Origin: Tissierella pigra
Lineage (GTDB): Bacteria; Bacillota; Clostridia; Tissierellales; Tissierellaceae
DNA: 58,878 nucleotides
Direction: 5' to 3'
NCBI RefSeq assembly: GCF_009695605.1
Contig: NZ_VUNQ01000022.1
Location: 1-58,878 of the forward strand
Of this stretch, positions 53,292 through 58,878 are shown piece by piece. Below the pieces are notes generated by a model that saw only the letters and a list, made by a program, of their open reading frames with translations, searched no databases and was not told the origin of the DNA. The position numbers and the translations under genes are program-made. The stretch's first letter is position 1. Each line of letters begins with the position of its first letter.

Positions 53292-54026
53292 TTATATAAG
53301 ACCATTTTTACTTGCAAAAGTAAAAATGCCTATTCCTGCTGCAATTGATAAATTTAATGAGTCAACAAGATCTGAAGAAGGGATTTTTACACTTGTCCCT
53401 ATACCTAGAAAACTTTCATCAAGCCCTGTTGCTTCGTTGCCGAATATTAAACTAAAAAGATTTCCTTCTGAACAATTATCAATATTCAAGCATATTTCTC
53501 CCTTAAGCATAAAAGGATAACACCAATGTCTTGAGTATATTTGTCTATATTCTTCAAAAGAATTGAATAACTGAAAATTAATTCTAAACAACGCCCCCAT
53601 AGAAGCCCTAATGGTTTTAGGATTAAATATATCAGCTGCTGGAGTAATTATTGCAAGATTATGTATGTTAAATCCTGCCATGGTCCTTATTATAGTTCCT
53701 ATATTTCCCATATCACTTGGGTTTACAAGAACTACATGAGGTTTTGATTTGTCCAAAATATATGAATGTTTTTCAAACACTCCAATAATATAGCTATTCT
53801 CTTTCTGACTTATTCGAATAAAAGTTTTATCATCATACAAAAAAGTGATTTTATTATCTCTACAAACCCTTTCCATTTCCTCTTTGTTAGAATATCTCGA
53901 ATGGATATAAACTGCTTTAACAATTTCCGGCTTAATTTCTATCAACTCATAAGTTGCATATGCACCAGAAGTATAAGAATAATCAAATTCCTTCTTGTAT
54001 GGTTTTAAAATTAATTTGTTTTTCAT
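53292..54026 (-). CDS. TrmH/SpoU family RNA 2'-O-methyltransferase
   Basis: A 244-residue SPOUT methyltransferase. Motif 1 is NPSDMGNIGTIIRTM (about 102-116), motif 2 LIFGNEATGLDESF and motif 3 IPSSDLVDSLNLSIAAGI, which together form the S-adenosylmethionine knot; the N-terminal 95 residues are a substrate-recognition domain. Members methylate ribose in tRNA or 23S rRNA, and some give resistance to ribosome-targeting antibiotics. Its start lies behind AAGGAG that can pair with an upstream segment, and a 32-codon leader ORF with alternative stem-loops precedes it, suggesting inducible expression. Target nucleotide unknown. Confidence 0.88.
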   Translation of the reverse strand: MKNKLILKPYKKEFDYSYTSGAYATYELIEIKPEIVKAVYIHSRYSNKEEMERVCRDNKITFLYDDKTFIRISQKENSYIIGVFEKHSYILDKSKPHVVLVNPSDMGNIGTIIRTMAGFNIHNLAIITPAADIFNPKTIRASMGALFRINFQLFNSFEEYRQIYSRHWCYPFMLKGEICLNIDNCSEGNLFSLIFGNEATGLDESFLGIGTSVKIPSSDLVDSLNLSIAAGIGIFTFASKNGLI

Positions 54027-54036
54027 ATAGACCCCG

Positions 54037-54162
54037 CTCCTTAAAATATTAAAGTATTTAAGGGTGCAAAGCCTAAATGATAAACAGAATCATACTATGC
54101 AGCGATATCTCTACTCCATGCAAAGCTCGCAGTCTGTTTATCAATAGACCTTGCATGGAGTA
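54037..54162 (-). promoter_or_regulatory. putative leader-peptide attenuator of the RNA methyltransferase gene
   Basis: Three features coincide. The gene's AAGGAG site is partly paired in a seven-base stem (54039-54045 with 54057-54063). One inverted repeat of 12 bases pairs 54112-54123 with 54151-54162. A second of ten bases pairs 54078-54087 with 54134-54143. The two long pairings interleave, so simple hairpins cannot both form (unless as a pseudoknot). Most segments lie inside the leader ORF, where a stalled ribosome would shift the balance. Confidence 0.5.
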
Positions 54163-54193
54163 CACCTAGTGTAACGCCAAAATTTATTGCCAT
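54095..54193 (-). CDS. 32-residue leader peptide ORF
   Basis: Too short for routine gene calling, but it starts at ATG 54193 seven bases behind a near-perfect TAAGGAGGT and ends with TAG. The product begins MAINFGVTLGVLHARS and ends SFAWSRDIAA; no family recognised. Its base composition is visibly richer in G+C than the flanks. Position 68 bases upstream of an RNA methyltransferase gene, and overlap with inverted repeats, suggest a regulatory leader peptide whose translation controls that gene. Confidence 0.6.
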   Translation of the reverse strand: MAINFGVTLGVLHARSIDKQTASFAWSRDIAA

Positions 54194-54543
54194 TAAAATC
54201 ACCTCCTTAACTGTTATAATATCATAATATTCCTTTATCTTTTCAAAATATATTTAAAATTCAATTTGATAACTATATTTTTTCGTTTTGTACTCTTACG
54301 ATATTTTAAAAGGATAATTTTATCCATTTTGCTTGTCTATTTAACCTTCCATTTCATTGATTTTACCAGACTTAAACCTTATCCTTATTTCCTTTACTCT
54401 TGAAAATCTAATAAAAAAAACATGGCTTAACCGAGATTCCTTATCCCTTCTAAACCATGTTTCCTAAAACAATTTTATTTACTCCCATCAAAAATTTGCA
54501 TAATGATAGGACTTTATTTGATGTAAACATATAATTTTATTTC
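54194..54543. other. intergenic region: promoter of the leader ORF and terminator of the recR operon
   Basis: Nearest the leader ORF is an AT-rich stretch that should hold its minus-strand promoter (TTATAAT-like sequence around 54213-54225). Near the other end a hairpin with 12-base arms (54418-54429 and 54451-54462, one wobble) follows the recR gene. Nothing else recognised. Confidence 0.5.
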
Positions 54544-55143
54544 CTATATCTCTCTTCTATTATCTATAGCCTTTGCTATGGTTATTTCATCAAAATATTC
54601 TAAATCTCCGCCTATTGGAATACCATGGGCTATTCTTGTTACCTTTATTCCTAAGGGTTTCACCAGTCTAGAAATATATAAAGCTGTTGCTTCACCTTCC
54701 ACTGTCGGATTAGTAGCCAGAATTATTTCTTTGACTTCATCATTTGACAATCTATCTAAAAGTTCCTTAATTTTTATATCATTGGGTCCTACATTGTCCA
54801 TAGGAGATATAACTCCATGAAGTACATGATATTGTCCCTTATACTCTCTAGACTTTTCCATGGCTATAATATCTTTTGCTCCCTCTACTACACAGATTAT
54901 AGACTTATCCCTTATGTTATCTCTACAGATATTACATGGGTCTTCATCTGTTAGATTACAGCAGATACTACAAAGCCTTATTTTATCTTTTGCCTCTATA
55001 ATGGATTTAGATAATTTTTCTGCATCTATATCTTCCATTTCCAATATATAAAAGGCTAATCTTTGAGCAGTTTTTCTACCTATACCTGGTAAATGCGATA
55101 GCTGCTCTATTAAATTGGCTATTGGTAGTGCATACTGCTCCAT
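54544..55143 (-). CDS. recR: recombination mediator RecR
   Basis: A 199-residue RecR: helix-hairpin-helix [17 protein letters not shown], four-cysteine zinc finger ([16 protein letters not shown]), Toprim domain with CVVEGAKDI, and a conserved end ([19 protein letters not shown]). It acts with RecF/RecO to load RecA at gaps. Order dnaX-ybaB-recR is the standard Gram-positive cluster. Confidence 0.97.
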   Translation of the reverse strand: MEQYALPIANLIEQLSHLPGIGRKTAQRLAFYILEMEDIDAEKLSKSIIEAKDKIRLCSICCNLTDEDPCNICRDNIRDKSIICVVEGAKDIIAMEKSREYKGQYHVLHGVISPMDNVGPNDIKIKELLDRLSNDEVKEIILATNPTVEGEATALYISRLVKPLGIKVTRIAHGIPIGGDLEYFDEITIAKAIDNRREI

Positions 55144-55161
55144 TATCTTACTCTCCTTCTA

Positions 55162-55500
55162 TTAGAACAATCCTGGGATATTCATTCCACCAGTAAGCTT
55201 ATTCATTTCCTTAGTCATCATATCTTCAGCTTTTCTAAGAGCTTCATTTACTGCAGCTAGAACTAGATCCTGCAGCATTTCCACATCTTCTGGGTCTACT
55301 ACACTTTCATCTATGGTAATTTCAAGAACTTCTTTTTTACCATTTACTTTGCAAGAAATAGCTCCACCACCAGCAGTTGCTTCTACTTCTGTTTCTTCCA
55401 ATTGTTTTTGCATTTCCTCCATTTGTTTTTGCATCTTTTGCATTTGTTTCATCATATTTCCCATATTTCCACCCATTCCTGGGAATCCACGTTTTGCCAT
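55162..55500 (-). CDS. YbaB/EbfC family nucleoid-associated protein
   Basis: A 112-residue YbaB/EbfC protein. A methionine- and glutamine-rich N-terminus (residues 10-35), then [19 protein letters not shown] and the conserved helical end. It binds DNA as a dimer with tweezer-like helices. It lies between dnaX and recR, as in most Firmicutes. Confidence 0.95.
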   Translation of the reverse strand: MAKRGFPGMGGNMGNMMKQMQKMQKQMEEMQKQLEETEVEATAGGGAISCKVNGKKEVLEITIDESVVDPEDVEMLQDLVLAAVNEALRKAEDMMTKEMNKLTGGMNIPGLF

Positions 55501-55516
55501 AATTAATTCTCCTTCC

Positions 55517-57148
55517 TTATTTTATTTGTACTATATCTTCTCCAAAGAAGTCTATGACCTCTTTTATAGCTTTATCCTTGTTTTTTTTTTCATCTTCAAC
55601 TTTTGGTTTTTCATTACCCATTATAAATCTTATGTCTATATTCTTCTTAAAATAAGCAGAAATAGTATTTTCTACAAATTCCTTATTAGCAGGTTTTTCT
55701 ATGGCATCTTTATGGAAACCAAAACCTTCTTTATATCCTATGGTCAGTGTATTATTAGAATAACTAACAAGTTTCCCTTCAATAAGTAAAGCAAAAATAT
55801 TCATCTTCTTAGATTTTATACTTTGAAGTACTTGTTGCCATTCCTTGACTATTGTTTCAAAGGCTAAGTCCTTTCCGTCATCTGAAAAGCTTTCTTTTTC
55901 AGGTATTTTCTCCTCATGTTCTTCTGTTTTTAGTTCTTCTTTTTTTATCTCTGGTGTATTTCCTACATGAGTACTTTCTACTTTAGGCTGTTCTTCTATA
56001 ACCTTTACTTCTTTTGGTGCACCTTCTTCTAACCTTCTTATTCTTTCTTCCAACGAATAAATATCCTCTAATTTAGTTATTTGAATTACTGCCATTTCGA
56101 GAATTATTCTAGGTTGAGTCGACCATTTTGCCTTTTCATCTGCCATTGTAAGTGTATCTAGGGATTTAAGTATAAAATTTAACTCTAGGTTTTTACTTTG
56201 TTCTATATATTTTGCCAGTAAGTCTTCATCTATATCTATTAATTCTAGAGGATTTTTAGATGTCTTTATTATCATCAGATTTCTGAAGTGCATAATTAAA
56301 TCCTTAATAAATTGATGAATATCCTTACCATTTTGAATGACCTCATCTATTGTTTCCAATACATTTTCTAGATTCTTGCATATTATATTATCTATTATAT
56401 CAATTATTAGTCCATTGTTTACTATGCCTAGTATACCTATGGCATCTTCATAAGTGATTTTACCTTTACCAAATGATACACATTGATCAAGTAAACTCAA
56501 AGCATCTCTCATTGCTCCATCAGAATTTCTTGCTATTAAACTCAGTACCTTTCTATCTACTTCTAGATTTAAGTTGCTACAAATACTCTCCATGTTCTCA
56601 ATTATATCTTTTGTAGTAATTCTTTTAAAATCAAATCTTTGACATCTAGATAGAATTGTCTGAGGTAATTTTTCAGGTTCTGTTGTTGCTAATATAAATA
56701 TTAGATGTTTAGGCGGTTCTTCAAGAGTCTTTAACAGTGCATTAAAAGCTTGAATAGTCAGCATATGAACTTCATCTATTATATAAACTTTATATTTTGC
56801 CCTAGCTGGTGGATATATTACTTTATCCCTTAGTTCCCTAATATCATCTATACCTCTATTACTGGCAGCATCCATTTCTATAACATCTATTATGCTTTCA
56901 TCTAATATTCCTTTGCAGATTTCACACTCATTACATGGATTACCCTCATGAGAATTAAGACAGTTTACGGCTCTAGAAAATATCTTTGCTGTAGAAGTTT
57001 TACCTGTACCTCTTGTTCCTGAGAATAAATAGGCATGACCAATATTTTCCTTTTGGATTTGATTTCTTAATGTAATTGTTATATGTTTCTGACCTAAGAC
57101 ATCATCAAAGGTTTTAGGTCTATATTGTCTATATAAGGCCTGGTACAT
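55517..57148 (-). CDS. dnaX: DNA polymerase III subunit gamma/tau
   Basis: A 543-residue clamp-loader subunit. Walker [10 protein letters not shown] near residue 45, zinc motif with [16 protein letters not shown], Walker B IIDEVHML, sensor 1 [11 protein letters not shown] and the C-terminal region that contacts the polymerase. A run of ten A residues on the coding strand (55581-55590) lies about 18 codons before the stop; slippage there would only alter the tail. No SRP RNA gene is seen in the 272 bases upstream. Confidence 0.96.
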   Translation of the reverse strand: MYQALYRQYRPKTFDDVLGQKHITITLRNQIQKENIGHAYLFSGTRGTGKTSTAKIFSRAVNCLNSHEGNPCNECEICKGILDESIIDVIEMDAASNRGIDDIRELRDKVIYPPARAKYKVYIIDEVHMLTIQAFNALLKTLEEPPKHLIFILATTEPEKLPQTILSRCQRFDFKRITTKDIIENMESICSNLNLEVDRKVLSLIARNSDGAMRDALSLLDQCVSFGKGKITYEDAIGILGIVNNGLIIDIIDNIICKNLENVLETIDEVIQNGKDIHQFIKDLIMHFRNLMIIKTSKNPLELIDIDEDLLAKYIEQSKNLELNFILKSLDTLTMADEKAKWSTQPRIILEMAVIQITKLEDIYSLEERIRRLEEGAPKEVKVIEEQPKVESTHVGNTPEIKKEELKTEEHEEKIPEKESFSDDGKDLAFETIVKEWQQVLQSIKSKKMNIFALLIEGKLVSYSNNTLTIGYKEGFGFHKDAIEKPANKEFVENTISAYFKKNIDIRFIMGNEKPKVEDEKKNKDKAIKEVIDFFGEDIVQIK

Positions 57149-57420
57149 AATCTCACCTACATTTTTATAATATAATATATTATATCAGATTTGGCCTTAG
57201 ATTACACCTATTAATCTTATACTGCTACATCCTTAAAAAGTAAATATAGCTTTTATTGGAACAAATTTACTGAAATCCATTATTTATAAAAGATAAATTA
57301 GTATAAAAAATTATTTTTTATACTATGCGTCAATATTAAGCTACGGGGTATTTATTACTGGTATGGATTAGAGACTGATAATATATTTAAAAAATTTAAT
57401 GATAACTAAGGAGGAAATAT

Positions 57421-58761
57421 ATGAAAATAAATTTTAAGCTAAAGGTTATAGTAATAGCCTTATTATTTTTTTCACTAGTCAGTACAGTATCAGTATTTTA
57501 TCAACTGGAGAAAATGGAAGCTGATAGTAGGGTAATTAATGATGCAGGTTCAGTTAGAGGGGGAAGTCAGAGACTTATTAAGTTGGAATTAACTGGAGAA
57601 AATGCAGATGAGCTTATAGAGACAATAGAGAAGAAAATAAATGGATTAATTGATGGAGATTCTGGGCTAGGATTGCCAAAGGCTACAGATGAAGAATTTA
57701 TTTCGTCTATGGACAAAGTAAAAAAAGACTGGGAAGATATAAAGGAAACCATATATGAAAGTAGAAAAAGTGGAGAGAAATCTAATTTAATAAGTAAAAG
57801 TGAGAATTTCTTTGAGACCACTAACGAAGCTGTTGCAGCAGCTGAGAACTATTCAAAAGGAAAGGTAATATTTCTTAAATTCATTCAAGGTACAATATTT
57901 GTTTTTAACTTGATAATCTTAATATTTATTTGGATTATGAGTAATAGAGGAATTTCTAAGCCACTTATGCACTTATTTGAGGCAATAGATAATTTAGATG
58001 TTTCTGAGAATATCCCAGAAGAATTTATGGTTAAAAGAGATGAGATTGGTTTATTATCTAATGCCTTTCAAAAGGTTATAGATAGATTAAGGAACCTTAT
58101 AAACCAAATATCAGAGTTATCCATTGAAGTGGCAAGTTTTTCTGAAGATCTCAATTTAACAATTAATCAATCAGCAATTGCAACAGATGAAGTTTCCAGA
58201 GTCATAGAAGAAATTGCTAATGGAGCAACTGAACAGGCAGAAGAAACTGAAAAAGGAGCAATGAAAATAGTACATTTAGGCTCTTTAGTGGAACAGGAAC
58301 AGCAGTTATTAAGTGAACTAAAAGAATCCACAGAAAAAGTAAATATATTAAAGAGTGAAGGAATGGAAATCATAAAGGATCTTGTTGAAAAAACAGCAGA
58401 TAATAATGAAGCTTCTAAAAAAATAAGAGAAGTAATAATAGATACTAGTAAAAGTGCAGAAAAAATTGCAAACGCAAGCCATATGATAAAGAGCATTGCT
58501 AATCAAACTAATTTATTGGCATTAAACGCGGCCATAGAAGCTGCAAGAGCTGGAGAAGCAGGTCTTGGATTTTCAGTAGTAGCAGACGAAGTGAGAAAGC
58601 TTGCAGAAGAGTCCAATAATTTTACTGAAGAAATAGCAAAAATAGTCGATGATCTTATGGAAAAGGTTGACTCTGGTGTTGCTATTATGAAAAATGTAGA
58701 AGAAATAGCAATTTTACAAACTGATAGCGTAGAGATGACTAGCAATAAATTGAGAATGTAA
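57421..58761 (+). CDS. C-terminally truncated chemoreceptor with NarX/PilJ-like sensor
   Basis: A 446-residue MCP. TM1 is at residues 7-25; an extracellular helical domain contains [13 protein letters not shown], similar to the P-box of NarX/PilJ-type sensors; TM2 is around 155-175, then HAMP and the signalling helices with tip [20 protein letters not shown]. The gene stops about 80 residues after the tip, whereas intact receptors here continue about 120 or more, so part of the return helix and its methylation region is missing. No continuation is seen in other frames downstream. It may be inactive. AAGGAGG precedes the ATG. Confidence 0.8.
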   Translation: MKINFKLKVIVIALLFFSLVSTVSVFYQLEKMEADSRVINDAGSVRGGSQRLIKLELTGENADELIETIEKKINGLIDGDSGLGLPKATDEEFISSMDKVKKDWEDIKETIYESRKSGEKSNLISKSENFFETTNEAVAAAENYSKGKVIFLKFIQGTIFVFNLIILIFIWIMSNRGISKPLMHLFEAIDNLDVSENIPEEFMVKRDEIGLLSNAFQKVIDRLRNLINQISELSIEVASFSEDLNLTINQSAIATDEVSRVIEEIANGATEQAEETEKGAMKIVHLGSLVEQEQQLLSELKESTEKVNILKSEGMEIIKDLVEKTADNNEASKKIREVIIDTSKSAEKIANASHMIKSIANQTNLLALNAAIEAARAGEAGLGFSVVADEVRKLAEESNNFTEEIAKIVDDLMEKVDSGVAIMKNVEEIAILQTDSVEMTSNKLRM

Positions 58762-58878
58762 ATAACTTTGTGCTTTAGAGATAACTACTCATCTCTAATC
58801 TGACAAGAAATATTAAACTGGATAAAACTTACAATTAAATATCTTGATTATATCTTTGCCAAGGTTATTTTAATTTAT

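Noticed and set aside
55581-55590. A10 run in dnaX as a programmed slippage site making gamma and tau forms
   Set aside because: It lies only about 18 codons before the stop, too late to make a gamma-like truncated subunit.
57149-57420. Possible cyclic di-GMP riboswitch or SRP RNA upstream of the chemoreceptor and dnaX genes (a GCTACGGGG stretch near 57340)
   Set aside because: The conserved GGCAAACC-type core and paired stems of the riboswitch are missing, and no SRP RNA core could be found on either strand.
1444-58745. Many long plus- or minus-strand frames opposite the annotated genes
   Set aside because: They lack ribosome sites, have low-complexity composition and mirror the codon pattern of the genes on the other strand.

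Overview
The window is AT-rich (roughly 30% G+C by eye) with Gram-positive Shine-Dalgarno sites, the order dnaX-ybaB-recR, S-layer-homology and oligopeptide-transport genes, oxygen-sensitive Fe-S enzymes and butyrate-forming genes. This points to a motile, strictly anaerobic member of the Clostridia/Tissierellia; I cannot name a species.

The left half (about 1.3-27.7 kb) reads as a catabolic island for phloroglucinol and probably for its plant-polyphenol precursors. Block A (1.4-6.8 kb, minus strand) holds an OFA-type transporter, a BKACE-family lyase, a cyclase-family hydrolase, a 3-hydroxyacyl-CoA-dehydrogenase-like enzyme, an SDR and a cupin. This enzyme set matches the anaerobic phloroglucinol route: phloroglucinol -> dihydrophloroglucinol -> 3-hydroxy-5-oxohexanoate -> triacetate -> acetoacetate + acetoacetyl-CoA. 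Block B (7.0-9.5 kb) has a small membrane protein and an AprBA-like ferredoxin/flavoprotein pair, with a convergent LysR gene. Block C (10.7-17.6 kb) has a soluble chemoreceptor, phosphate butyryltransferase, butyrate kinase, a short PhlG-like protein, IorAB and a YczE-type membrane protein. Block D (17.8-24.4 kb) has a PhlG/phloretin-hydrolase-family enzyme, a flavodoxin-fold reductase, a fumarate-reductase-like flavoprotein and a NuoG/GltD-like plus NuoF-like electron-transfer pair. Two sigma-54 enhancer-binding proteins (24.7-27.7 kb) accompany them.

The cupin, small-membrane-protein, chemoreceptor and PhlG transcription units each start downstream of a near-perfect sigma-54 -24/-12 element (TGGCAT-N5-TTGC), so the island looks like one sigma-54 regulon. 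Block D is bracketed by a 125-bp direct repeat (one mismatch) made of the 3' end of the TyrR-type activator gene, a terminator and a sigma-54 promoter, which is a footprint of modular insertion. A decayed chemoreceptor 3' end lies at the outer left edge.

The right half is mostly housekeeping and signalling: a double-cubane-cluster-type protein with its activator and a NifU-like scaffold; an orphan histidine kinase; several chemoreceptors (one with an in-frame amber codon, one C-terminally truncated); an SLH-NlpC/P60 wall hydrolase; RluA; a diguanylate cyclase; an XRE regulator with an operator pair; and a Dpp/Opp transporter. A TrmH/SpoU RNA methyltransferase is preceded by an unreported-looking 32-codon leader ORF with mutually exclusive inverted repeats and a partly sequestered ribosome-binding site, an architecture like inducible rRNA-methylase resistance genes. 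The recR-ybaB-dnaX cluster follows. No rRNA, tRNA, CRISPR array or insertion sequence was found.
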